This document shows, piece by piece, positions 34,498 through 48,505 of a DNA stretch of 64,000 bases. The position numbers were made by a program, and so were the translations under genes. How positions within the stretch are numbered: position 1 is the first letter of the stretch; every line of letters begins with the position of its first letter. The stretch is from Spirodela intermedia (taxonomy: Eukaryota > Streptophyta > Magnoliopsida > Alismatales > Araceae), in assembly GCA_902729315.2 (NCBI GenBank), contig LR746272.1, positions 6,697,827 to 6,761,826 of the forward strand, written 5' to 3'. The notes under the pieces were generated by a model. It was not told the DNA's origin. It saw only the letters and a list, made by a program, of their open reading frames with translations, and searched no databases.

Positions 34498-37400
34498 AAA
34501 ACGTAATCCTAAATTCAGATAGAAGACGATAGCTGACAGTTCTTCTAGTTGAGTGTGTGGAGGCTGGGCTGGACCAGATCTCCAGAATTTGGGAACCGAC
34601 ATCAAAGCTCAGAGATGAAAATAGATCGATGTCTGCCCTGTCCCATAATTCTTGTAGGTCGGGTGGTATAACCCATGTACTAGTTCCCTTCGCAAACTAA
34701 TTTTGACATGAACATCTCTCTCTCTCTCTCTAGGTCTCCTCGAAGGCGGTGTGTAGTGTGATGGAGCATTTCACTGGCTGGGTGTGAGCCTAGTCTGGAG
34801 ATAATGTGAAGAGTTTCTCTACAGATTGTGTGGTCCAAAGCAAGAACCAGCCAACTGAGACGGCTAAATATTTTGAAAACTTTTTTTCTGTAGAAAAGGT
34901 CTTCTTTTTATCGTCCTTATATCTCTCAAGAAATCCAAACCACCTTTATTTTATTTATTTATTTTATTAATATGGAATGATCTTGGCGCGTACTTCGCGA
35001 CGTACGTAAAGGCTATCTGATTTAGTATCATGATAAGATACGTATCATTTCAGCTCAAAATGAATGGACAATAATTGAAGAAAACTCATCTGTGTAATCG
35101 CGTCAGGTATTTTTTTCTTTTTAATGTCTGGTTTTTCTAGCACCCTCCTCACATGAAATCATGCTTTTGGACAACAGAAATCGCACCATGAACAACCAAG
35201 GAAATCACATGAAACCAACTTGAATTGTTAGACATTGAAACTCAGACCCAAAGGGAAAGTTAGTGCAATGCTCACATCGATCAAATCATAGAGAGAGTAA
35301 TATTTCTAATTTCAGAAGCGCTGAAACATCAATTTATCATGAGGATCATAGAAAAGGGGTAGGAACAGCTCAGAAACAGCATCCGAAATTGACATCTTTC
35401 CTTAAGTTATTCGATCATCGAACCGAAAGTTCCTTCGGCGGACTGTTTGGGCTTGAACAAGCGTGGGGTTTTGTTCCTTAACAAGCTCGCGCTTGTTACT
35501 CTGAGGAAAGTCCGTGCACAAGGAACCCGAAGATCATGGAAATATTAACACCCTATTAGATCCGGAAGATTGAAAGTCGATGGGTCTCTCGTTAGTCTTC
35601 GTCTTCAGTGAAAACTGTGGTATTCATGAAAGAAAAAGGTTAATCTCCAACCTTTTGGAATGGTGGGATAAGAGTCTTCTCTTCTCTGGGCAAACCCTCA
35701 ACTCCCTTCAGTCTCTCCAGTGTCTCTTGGGGGTCGTCTTGATCCAATTTCTGTTCTCAAATCCCCCATTTTCGCTTAAACAAACACCTCTCGTGTAAAT
35801 GAGAGTAGGATTAGGAGATGGATCTTATGAGAAGTATTATCCGGGCTGAGAAGCGCCCACCTTCAATCTACATAGCCCAGATGTTCCTTTCAAAGCACTT
35901 CCCTTCTAGGCCTCCCCTCTCGCTCCCCTTCCGTCGGCATGTCCACAGACCAACATAATATGTACCGTATGTATGCAGAGGAGGCAGGGCGAGCATGCAT
36001 TAGCGAGAGAGAGAGAGAGAGAGGGGATTGGCAACTTTGTTAGGGCTGTGCAGAGGAGTTTTCTAATCTTCTTTACGTGTTCTTATACATGAATATACTA
36101 GATAGCAAGTTGTAAATATACTCCTCGAGCTTTGCGCCTCAGCGCTCACACGTGGATACTAATCCACGCGTGCACAGAAGTACGTGGTTGACCAATCAAA
36201 TTTGCGTTGACACGGGTCAAACAGTACCATGCAGTCCGCTCTGTCTGATTACTGTTCATTACTTTCCTGCATCGCGTCTCAGTCCATCAGTGTGTTTGAA
36301 GGGAGAGAGAGAAGAGAAAAGTATAGAAAGGAGTGGGGGGATGGAAACAGGGCGGAGGAGTCTTCAGGTTGGTGTCGAAGTCAAATGAAGGCGTATACCA
36401 GCTTCTCATAGTCGGAGCGGTCCTTTCACATCTCTTCAAACCATCTCCGTCAATACTCCGTGCTTCACACTTCCGTGCTCTTTCCGGCCCTCGGAAACAT
36501 TCGAACCGAGGAGATAACAGCTGGACGAAGAGAGAGAAAGCAGCCAGGCTTGTCGAGAAGGCAGCAGCAGTTGCTCTCCACTGCTCTTCATTCATTACAC
36601 AGAGTACGAAATCCGAGCTCCACGCACCCGTCTCTCTCTCTCTCCATCTTCTCCTGATCTTTTCTTCTCGACCAGGCAGCCTGCAACCCAGTCTCTGCTT
36701 CATACGCTGAGCCATATTTCTCAGCAGCCTTCTTCCCCAACCTCCGGCTTCCTCTATCTCTGTCTATCGGTCTACGCTCTTTCAACTCTCTCTATCTGTC
36801 TAAAAAGATATAAATGTAAAAATACGATCTTTCTGTCAAGTGAGCAGTGAGGATCTACGGCTTATCGAGGGATCTTGGATTGTACGAGTAGCACGGGTTT
36901 CATGGGTCACCATCATCTCTGAGTCTGTGTGTTGGTGTGCACAATTTGGGCATCCTTTAACGTGTGTCTGGCCTTCCATAAAGCGCCCCCTGCCTGCACA
37001 ATAGAGGCAATAGGCCTAGGAAAGCCCTAGCTTTGGGGCTACCCTTCGCTTCTGCAGTGAGGGGTTGTAGCAGGTGTACTTCCCCTATGCCCTAACCCTT
37101 AGCTTAGAGAGAGAAAGGAGAAAGACGAGGGAGAGAGCTGGGCGTAGCTGTAACATAGGGTCAGAGCTCTAGATGCTACTCCTTGAGATTGGTGAACACA
37201 CGCTGCCCATATGAGACGAGATGTTCATGCGCCGATCCCGGGGCTGCCCCGACGTAGGGCCGCCCTCCTATGTCCCCATTCTCTCTCTACCGTCTTCTCT
37301 GTCCCTGTCTCCCTACCCTCTGTACACGAGAGTATTTTTAGTATATATATCTTTGATTGAGAGAAGTCACCTGGGTCTGGGAGATTACAAGGGTTTTGCA

Positions 37401-37679
37401 CTGTGGATAAAGGGGGGAGACATTCACGAGGGACCACTGCGGATTCATGGTGGGGGCTTCCTTTTGGCGTCCTGGGAGCAGGTGGTGGTGCATCAAGAAG
37501 TGACGGATGGGGGACCGCCGGAGCTAGGGACTTGTTCCTCCTGGAAGCGTCCGTCTCCACCCTCTGCTTGGAACATGGCCAGTATCAGTTCGAACGTAGA
37601 GTTGAGTTCTTGTGGGGGCACCGACGATGACACAGAGACAGAGTCAATGAGTTGATCTCAGTTCCTGCGTGAGATCCTC

Positions 37680-37726
<47 letters not shown>

Positions 37727-37727
<1 letters not shown>

Positions 37728-38222
37728 TAATTTCGTCCAGAACTTCAGATGAGAGAGAAAAAGATAGAGAGAGAGAGAGAGAGAAAGAGAGTTAATTTCG
37801 TCCGGAAGTTCAGTTGAAAGACAGTGAGACAGTTTCATCCATACCTTCGGACGGGAGAGGGAGAGAGGGTGAGAAGATTTCATCGAGAAGTTCGGACAAG
37901 AGTGAGAGAGAGAGAGAGAGGGTGAGATAATTTCATCCAGACCTTCGGACGAGAGAGTGGGAGGGAGGAGAGAGAGAGAGAGAGAGAAAGGGTGAGGAAA
38001 TCTCATCCAGAAGTTCGGAATCTAGTTTCCTCCAGAATTTCAGATGAGAGAGACTTAAATAATTTTATATCAATAACTTCCGATATGAGAGAGAGAAGGA
38101 CGAAGTGTAGCCTAATTGCATCCAGAAGTTTACCAGTGAGAAGGAGAGATTAAGGGGGGAGGAGGGGGGGAAGGGGGAGAGAGAGGGAGAGAGAGTTTTA
38201 ATTTCATCTAGAGCTTAGAGTT
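37727..38222. repeat. Irregular minisatellite linked by GA tracts
   Basis: About ten copies of a core resembling ATTTCATCCAGAAGTTCGGA begin near 37731, 37794, 37832, 37878, 37930, 37999, 38025, 38060, 38114 and 38199. They are separated by GA-rich spacers of different length. Cores vary, for example GTCCAGAACTTCAGATGA and ATCCAGACCTTCGGACGA. Confidence 0.8.
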
Positions 38223-38513
38223 ACTCCGCCGGACAAAAGTTTAAAGAGTCCCCCTTGGCCTATGTCAACTGACGAACGTTCTTTCAACTGGTGAGGATTC
38301 CCCACTCTTCGTCATGTAAATCTAGTCAACATGTTTAGGGGGTCATTCTCTATTTTCCAAACGATTACACCTAATGAAATATATATTTTGCGAGAAACAA
38401 ATAACCAATAACCGGTCAGCGGACGAAACGAAATGATAAGCAGTATTCCATGCTTTAGAAATCGTCGAACTTTTTCCACGAGTGTCCATCAAACGCGGGT
38501 TAAGTGTGATGAA

Positions 38514-38544
<31 letters not shown>

Positions 38545-39727
38545 CTCACTAGAAATCTCTCTAGACTAGTATACTCCTAGGCCCGAGCCCAGCCGTGCTT
38601 GGATTTTCTCCTCATTTGATTCCACCTCCCCGCCGAATTTTCCTATTATTATTATTTTCTGAAGTTGGTCACCCTATTTTTTCTTCACCTGTTAAGGCCT
38701 CGTCGCTGAATTCAGAATCAGAGAGCTCTCTCTTTCCGTCTCTCTCAAAGAACATTTTCAAAGCAGTAAATGTCTGTAGTATTGCCTCGCCAAATACATG
38801 GGCTACTCTTAAGTTGGCCATACTCCCCAAGGCCTCGGATCATCTGACTAAAGAGTCTATGATGAAACCATGCTATCTAAAATTTATTAGCACCACTGGT
38901 CCGAGTGTTTTGGACAGTCGATTTTATGCATCAAGTTTAATTAAATGTGTCATTTGAGATCTTACCAATTTAGGAAGGGAGCCCAATAGAAAGGTCTTGT
39001 AAGGGATCAAACTGATTATTCGGCCGATAAAAAGTTTGAACTTGGCCTCAATTAAAGTAAAAAAGAGAGATTTTGGTGGTTACTTCAAGAATCAACCTAA
39101 TTGGTCACTTTATGCCTCCAATTTCAAGTACGTTTAATTTGTTACTTATTGGACCCATTTGGAGTGTCATATCTTCATGCTGAGAATTTGGTTCAAGAAC
39201 TAGCGTAATTGGTCGATTTTTTGTTCTTTTATAATTTCATATCGTTCATTTAATGTTGCATTAAGCCCACGAAGAGTTTCAAATTTTATTTTTTAAATTG
39301 GGGTGTGCTTGTTGACACTTGAAACCTCAAAAGGAGAAGAATTTGTTTGATTTAAGTTGTTGAATCAATCATGGTTCAATATTCAATCGTGCTTCCACAC
39401 ATCATGAATTTAAGAATTCCAATTACATCTGAAAGAGGGCACTAAGATCAAATCCTAGTCTCCGTCGTTGTTTCTCTAGCGACAGTTCTCTATCCTCTAG
39501 GGAATGACACTAATTGAGATCAGCCGGCCCCAAACAAGATTTACTGCTGTGTATGTATGACAATGGAATCGTCGAGTTGACTTCAGAGGGTAAATAGGCC
39601 TTTTAGGCTAGTTATCATCATAAAGCGCGAGAACTTGTTGCACGCAATCTGACTGAAGTATTTTTTAGTCAAAGCATTCTTCATGCAGGCTAATGAATAC
39701 CGGTAATAGCACCGTTAGGCACAACCA

Positions 39728-39840
39728 TCAGAGAGAGAGAGAGAGAGAGGGGGGGAGGGAGGGGGCGAGGAAGAGATGAAGCAGGGGAGATGGAGTGGGG
39801 GAGAGGGGGTGTTAAAGAAAGCTGAGGAAGAGGAAGAACT

Positions 39841-39874
<34 letters not shown>
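39728..39874. repeat. Two (GA)n tracts around a G-rich segment
   Basis: GA units lie at about 39730-39748 and 39845-39874. Between them the DNA is purine-only over long stretches, with G runs at 39748-39770 that fit the quadruplex pattern. Confidence 0.85.
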
Positions 39875-39877
<3 letters not shown>

Positions 39878-40290
39878 TACTCTTGGGAGTGCAGTCGTAG
39901 CCCAACTATTGAAAACCACCCTCCCGACACAGCACATCAAGTTGTGTTGTAGACTGACCGGCCGCCCGCCTCGACCAGACCTGTCTAGCGCAGGGTGCGT
40001 ATTCCAATACAGACGATAACACGTGAGAAGTTCCCGTTGGATCTCCTGTCGGATTTCCCCATCCTCACACGTGGTGACTCCAATGAATGCTCAAGCCTAC
40101 AGGAGTTCCCTCTCCCCTCTTCGTACCTCTTTTTTAATCTCTATCCTTCTCATTTGTCCATCTCACTCTCCGTGTGTCACTTTGTCACTCTTGGCCCGTC
40201 CCCATGCTCTCCGTGTATCTATCTTTTGGTTCTGAACTTCTCTCCTTTCTGTGGTCCGTGTGAATTCTCTCTCTATTCCCCCCGCCCCAC

Positions 40291-40345
40291 CCAGTCTCTC
40301 TCTTTCTCTCTCTCTCTCTCTCTGTCTCTCTCTGTCTCTCTCTCA
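40291..40345. repeat. (CT)n microsatellite, imperfect
   Basis: CT units broken by CTGT. Nothing else is recognisable around it. Confidence 0.88.
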
Positions 40346-43219
40346 GAGTTCTACCTTAAAAAAGGACGTCTACATCGCTAAAGCCGCAAATGTGCTTATC
40401 CCACAAATGTGATACTATTTCCCATGACCTTTCATTTCGGCGAAAAATCACTTAAGGAATTAAGAGCTAAACGGAGAAGTCCTCTTTTTACTCTTTTTGG
40501 CCCCCTCCGGTTTCTTTCCATCCTCTCTCTCTCTCTGTCTCTCTAGCTTCATTGTATCCCAAACGTTATTATTATTTTTCCTTCCTCCCCTCTTCCACGA
40601 AGCCCCAACGCAAGGGAAAAACGATGCGATGCAGAGTTGGGCTCGGGAGATCTACATGATCCCCACAGTACGGCTGAAGAGATACGAGCTTTGAAATACC
40701 CAAAAGGTCTTCTTCAAGATTCATGAAGACAGTTCATACTCTTCATTGATCTCTCTTCCCTCCTCTTGTTATTCGTTTCTCCTCTCTCTCCCTCTCTCTG
40801 TCGTCATGGACAAGACCGCTTATCCTCTCCATCGAGCTCTCTTCCTCTTGTTCTCCATCCCACTCTCTCTGCTCTATGAAGAATCTATAGTCAAAGGCGA
40901 GATATACACGAGGATGCATTGGTTTCTGAAGACAGTTCTTCCATGACAGTCTTGGCTCATCCTCCGATGTGGTCTTCGACGTGGGATTACCTTCACTGAG
41001 CAAGAGGCTACACGACGTTTCGCAAAGATGACTACATGAGCAATACCCACATCAGATTCGAAATTCTCCGACTTTTGGATCGTCGGAATAAAGGGTTTAT
41101 GAACTTTCATTGATTTTGCCCAAGTAACCAATAAAAACGAGAATTATTCACTAGTTCTGGTTTTCTGTTGAGGAGTGGTGCATATGATTGTGGGGTGAAG
41201 AACTTCAATATGAAGTAATCAACTTGTTCTTGAGATATTTTGCTGATGCATGTGCTGTGAAGAAGAAGGAAAAGGATACAATATTTCTTCGGCATAATCA
41301 GAATCCTCTTCTTTTCAATTTGATGATAGACTACCACGATGTTTCTCATAAAATGCTCACAAAATACGGAGAATATTCGCAGTTGACTTCTCTCAGTAAG
41401 AAATTCCATAAACGTCACTTCAAAGCGGGGAAAACTCATACGATATTGTAAAGTATTTCCATTGACTTCTAACTAGAAGTCAGCCTTCAACAGCCTCATG
41501 AAATTAAGAACGTACCTCGTCTACACTCGCTAGTTATCTTGTCTACTCTTGCCCCCGTGCTCCACACCTCTTGTACCGTCTCTTACAAGTTTCCTAATAT
41601 ATTATTATTACTATTATTATTTTATTATCACTTAAATTTTATCAGATGATTCTTACCTTGCACTACTGATGACATATAATTATGGTATTAGGACCAAATT
41701 TTGGTAATACACTCTCCCCAAGCTAATGGCCGGGATTTCCTAGACAAGAGAGGGGAGAGAGAGAGAGAGCAAGAGAGAGCATTAACTACCCCATACAGTA
41801 AAGAGCATTAGCTTCCCTCGCCTCCATCATGGAGAATTCTTGACCATTTCACTCATCCAAGGCCTCCCGCTGTACGTTCATAAGGAACCTAAAGCTCAAG
41901 AGCATCTGACTCAAACTGAGAAATATCTTCAATGAAATTCATCATCCTCAACTGTGCTTATCTGGTTTCCTGACATATCTTAAATTAGTTTATCCCTTGT
42001 AATATTCTGTGATCGTCATCTTCCTCTCCCCCCCCTTTTCGTCTCTCTCACTCTCTCTTCCTCCCCTCCTTTGAAGATGAATGGGGGATACTTATAAATA
42101 TTCTTCCTCCCCTCATGTGACCATTTCGATCGGACTTTTGGTGGAAAAGTATTCCAGTAAGAGAAAGAAAGACGTCTCCTTCAGTCTCCTGGGAAAGGCT
42201 AGCTAAGATGGTTATGTATTGATGCAGTTAGGTCATATAGATGGGGTACCTATGTATACAAACGTGAGTGAATATTCAAATGGTTCGGGAAGATGATTCA
42301 GAGATGCCCATTCATATGGTCAGGTTCTCCACTAACTAAATACTAACCTACGGGAAGAAGAGAGAGAAAGTGGTAGATAGAGGAAGGCTGCCAAGCGAAA
42401 GCTAGGATGAGCCGCAGAACTTACGTACACAAGTCTTCAGAAGCTGGAGCTTTAATCCCTGGGCTATTAATGGCCATAACTTGGGGCCCTGGGGACCAGA
42501 GGCCCCTCGAAGCTCGACGTGTAAGCTTCAGAACTCTTCCCGCCCCTCTCATTCTCTAGGCCCTTTCTCCTATTGCACTAGCACGGTGGGAACAGGCTGC
42601 TGTTGTAGAGTACAAGGCACCCATTTATAGAGAGAGAGAGAGAGGTGTGGCTTGGAGACTGGTTTGAGACAGGGTAACAAGGACGAGGTAAAGACAAGGA
42701 AAAGTGGCCGAAAGAATCTTTGTCATACATAGTGGAGTCCGATGGTTAAGCAGGGTTAGGATCTCCCAGTCGATCTGGAATACCCCCGGGGACCACCTGC
42801 CAAACGCAGTCGTCAGTCATCCCCTCCACTCCCCTCAGACCAGAGACAAAGCTACTACTGCGTCGCCCGACTATCCTATCTGATGAAAAGGAAAGGAAAG
42901 AAAGAGACAGGAAGAAAAACAGAAACAGAAGGAGATAGACGGAGGTAGAGAGCGAGAGAGAGAGAGTGCATATAGAGAAAATAAGGGGGAAAAAAGCGTT
43001 CTTTACTCTCATTTCATTGAGTTTCCGGTTGGATTTTGCTCTGCAGATTCCCCATCCACAGTCTTACACCCCTCCTCCCCCCCCCCACTCCTCTAACGCT
43101 TGCTTTGCTTCTCAAGAAGGGAGAGGGTTCTGTCCATTTACTCCTGAACGGGATCATGTGAAGTGGGTGGGATATAATGTGAAAAGGTGATGGCATTCCC
43201 TCTCTCTCTGTGGACATGA

Positions 43220-44924
<1,705 letters not shown>

Positions 44925-45118
44925 GAAACAGATGATTAGAGACTCCCGCAGGAGGGAACGGAAAAGGAGATGGGAGAAAGGAGGGCCGAATGGGGACTCT
45001 TACATCGCCTTGAGTGGTAAAACAGGGGGAACTTCGGCTCGAGGGTGCGGAAAAGAAAACTTAGAGACAAAGGACTGCTGTTCGAGACAGCGCCATAACA
45101 GACCGACTGTGACAGTGG

Positions 45119-45150
<32 letters not shown>

Positions 45151-45250
45151 CGGGCGAGGGTTTGGAAGTTCTCTTCCCGTTCTCTCAGCCCAGCCGTCAC
45201 AGCATGAAACCCTTTTTTTCATCTCTCCCTTAGTTCGTCTCCTTTTAAAT

Positions 45251-45258
45251 AATTTATA
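45251..45258 (-). promoter_or_regulatory. Possible TATA box of the JAG-like gene
   Basis: TATAAATT on the minus strand lies about 330 bp before the ATG at 44924. A transcript starting near 45225 would carry a roughly 300-base leader that includes the CT tract at 45123-45150. Confidence 0.42.
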
Positions 45259-46020
45259 TTTCTTATTGCTCATGGCCGTGTAAGATTAGAAGATGCATTG
45301 GTTTCTGTGACTGCCGGACGACGGAGGTGCTCGAGTCTTTAATAGAGATAGAGATAGATACAGAGAGAAAGTGAGAGAGAGGACGAGGTCTTAGAAACTG
45401 GCTGGCTTCCTACAAACCCTAGCCTATCTACCCGTCCCTCGGCTGTCCCTGGTGCAGAGGTCATTGTATGTCCAAGTGATAGAACTGATGAACGCATGAG
45501 GCCTCCCGAGGGAATGAAGAACCCATGAAAGCCTCCCACAGAGCCAAAGCAGACCGGCTGCACCCCGGCCGTCAGATAGAGCTCTTCCCAAGGCCTCCTC
45601 TCAACGCCTTCCACAGCCTCCTCCCCCTCTCTGCCGCCGACTTGTCGAAAATGAGGCGGCGGTGATTAGGGTTCTGCGGAGGATCCGGCAGTGCCTTAAT
45701 CATGAAAAAAGATTTGCCCATGGAGATGGCGATCTCCGTGTCCTTTTGGCTTGTTCTAGCGCCGTGTGAACGAAGGGAAAAGATGGAGAGAGGAGAGGGG
45801 GTGTGAGCTCAATAATACAACAAGAGCAGGAGGGGCAGAGAGCAGCGTGCTGCAGCAGAAACAACAACAACAACAACACGGCCCTTGAAGGCAATAAAGA
45901 CAAGGGCACCCCTTACAAAGCCCTGCTGCGGATATTTAGTTAGGAAAGGTGGAAGCTTGCCCGGCCCTACTCTAGAAGACCTAATTCACAAGTGGCCCCA
46001 GCTTGTTCTGGCTAGAGAGA

Positions 46021-46104
46021 GAGAGGGCGAGAGAGAGACGTAGGGATAGAGAGGGCGAGAGAGAGACGTAGGGATAGAGAGGGCGAGAGAAAGACGTAGA
46101 GATA
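46021..46104. repeat. 28-bp tandem repeat, 3 copies
   Basis: Units start at 46021, 46049 and 46077. Each reads GAGAGGGCGAGAGA followed by GACGTAGGGATA with slight changes. It is flanked by GA tracts. Confidence 0.9.
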
Positions 46105-47139
46105 GAGAGAGAGAATCTAATCAGCAATCTCTGTCTGAACTCCTGTGAGACACATGCACCCTTGGACCCTCCACCTCTTCTGATGCTATCAAACACATTT
46201 TATCTCCGTTATAATCAACATCATTCATCCTCCTCAACTCCATAACCATCCCGTTACTGCCGTTTCTCTTGAAGCTCCTTCCTAAGTTCTACCCTAACTA
46301 CTCTATCTTCATCGTCGTCGTCATAAGTTTAATACGTTTATTGCTACTTTCTCCTTGTGTCCATCCACTCTTTGGACATGGTTTTTCTTTCGTAGGGTGC
46401 AACTGTGGTGAGCTCTCCATTCCTCCTCTGAGCCGGCCGCCTTCAATCATCTCTCATGGAGTCTGCCCATCTGTCTGCTCCTCATCAAGAGCCCAACTAC
46501 TTCTCTCATTGAAGGTTCCCTTCAACTTCCTACTGTCTGATGGGGCTCCAGGAATCTCCGACCCGTTCAATCCGACCAATGAACAGTCAATCCCAGCCCA
46601 GCAGATGATAGAACGACGATGGGGAATTGCAATATCTGACAGTGAACATCCCCGATAGTTCTTCATTTGGGAATAAATTCACCAACTAGGGCACTGGCAC
46701 TGAACGGTACATATGCTTTGAGAAAGACCCAAAATGGAAAACATCGTCTTTGATCAATTATTAAACAAGCAGGAGATTCTAAGGGGCATTATAGGGGGGA
46801 AGGTTGGCTGATGTTACCCAGCATGGAGTGGCTTGGCTTATCGAGGCATGAGCTGTCTACTATCGCTGCGAAGTTTTCCATGTTTAGAAAATAAAATAAA
46901 AAATAGACGGAACTCATTTAAGGATTTGCAGGTAGCTGATGATCCTCTCTTGAGCAGACTTGCACATCTGAGGTTTTCTAATAAGTAATCACGAATAACC
47001 AACTTGAAGGTCTCTAGAAGATAGGGATCTTGTCCAGTGATGTCCATATAGAAATGAAACGATTAAATGTGGGGGTGAAAAAAATGTTATTAAGCGAAAT
47101 ACTTCATGTAGTTTGGCTTGCACCGTTGGATTTGACTTC

Positions 47140-47142
<3 letters not shown>

Positions 47143-47188
<46 letters not shown>
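47143..47188. repeat. (GA)n microsatellite
   Basis: About 23 clean GA units at the left edge of the second AT-rich block. Confidence 0.95.
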
Positions 47189-47190
<2 letters not shown>

Positions 47191-47829
47191 ATATTGGTCC
47201 TGATTTTCTTCATCGCGCAGCCTTAGACGAGGGGTTACTGGGATTCGGTGGGATATTGTTGAAATCCAAATCCGAAGTTTGCGTCACGACGTTTGCATAA
47301 CAAATTGGATTTTTTTAGAAATAGAGATCGATAGATATATAGAGAACGAGCAAGAGAGAGAGAGAGAGTAATAGTAATTCATCACTTCATAGATATGATC
47401 CTCATATTTTCGAAGGGCTTGTTTCCACCTTCAGTTTAGGACGATTATTTCATATCCTCAAAGCATAAAACCATTATACGATCGACAAAGATACATTTTT
47501 AAGGATTAAATTTTTGGAGAAGTCATTGAAGGGATATGAAGAAATTATATGGGATAACTAGGAGGAAGGTACTAGTCTTGATGTCTTTCAGCTACTAAAA
47601 ATTATGATTAGAGAGTTTAGTGATGACGACCAAGCTAGAGCATTGTATAGGCTAGTTCATTGGTGGTTGATTATACATTTGTATTTGTTGTAGAGTCCTT
47701 AGAGTTTCACAATATTAGAAGCAGTCAACTTAGAAATGAAAATATTATTGTGTCATATATGTAGTTGATTTAGTATTAAAGATCATGATTTGTCCCTTTT
47801 CCTCAGACTTAACAATATTCTACACTATG

Positions 47830-48505
47830 ATTTGTCATTCCAATGTGTATATTTATTTCCTGATCTTTCTTTGGCTATTTTAATTTTACCACCATAGGTA
47901 ATTAAGGCTGAGTTTTCTCCTACTTCAAGCTCAAGGAACTTAGGAGTGTTATTCATCACTTGTCTTCTCCCTTCTTCACTCAATACTTTATAACACATTT
48001 ATTCAGTTATCAGAATAGGATCCATTTTTAAGATTTGGCTCCTCAATAGTTACTATTCATTACTTAGGCCAACAAGTAATTTAAACTCTTTATCTTCTTG
48101 AAGGTGCCTCATGTCTTTTTTTGATCATCTAGACAAGACCAGCCCCTCATACATGGAATGAATCTAACTCATCCCACAAGCTTAATAAAGTTACAAAATA
48201 ATTGACTAACATTGACCCTTGTTTGGGCTTGTGAATATTAAAGGTCAATTGATAACATCTCATTACCCTCTCAATGACCAACATTTCCTCAAACGTTTTC
48301 CACATGTCATATATCCTTTGCTTGTGTACGATCGTTTGCCAGATTTTTGAACTTCTGAGTTTGAGATCCATGACACAACTAAGCTATTCTCACGAAACCA
48401 AACCTCATATTCTAGATCTATTTTATGTTTGGTTCCTTGCCTAAACAAAGTATGTGTGAAATTTAATATCCAGCTCCGATATATAATTTTGCAGTAGCAG
48501 TCCAC
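47830..48505 (-). pseudogene. Decayed Copia-type retrotransposon gag
   Basis: Translated on the minus strand, fragments match the UBN2-type gag of plant Copia elements in the right order: YEVWFRENSLVVSWISNS, then YDMWKTFEE, QGSMLVNYF and LLSLWDEL, then MDPILITE and SEEGRRQ. The order runs over three frames with at least two frameshifts and several stops, so it cannot be translated as one protein. No pol region or terminal repeats could be recognised around it. Assignment rests on recalled motifs. Confidence 0.7.

Larger units (their letters stand above)
34160..43219. other. 9-kb gene-free region rich in GA/CT repeats
   Basis: The start is probably the 3' untranslated region of the ESP1-like gene and the right end lies beyond the JAGGED-like stop. 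Between them I see no exon with family similarity. CT or GA tracts lie at 34459-34497, 36003-36022, 37683-37720, 38514-38540, 39845-39874 and 40291-40345. G-rich runs occur at 38153-38180 and 39748-39770. Short open frames at 36.2-37.6 kb show no recognisable protein. Confidence 0.65.
44925..46720. other. Promoter and upstream region of the JAG-like gene
   Basis: It contains a GA tract (45123-45150), a TATA-like site at 45251-45258 on the minus strand, a CAACAA run near 45857 and a 28-bp tandem array at 46021. No other gene is visible; the open frame at 46269-46658 has no recognisable domain. Confidence 0.6.

Noticed and set aside
36152-37655. Several 70-145 residue frames upstream of the GA minisatellite
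   Set aside because: No recognisable domain, overlapping on both strands and without splice-site context.
46269-46658. 129-residue frame with a hydrophobic start
   Set aside because: No family resemblance; the downstream part is low-complexity and not gene-like.
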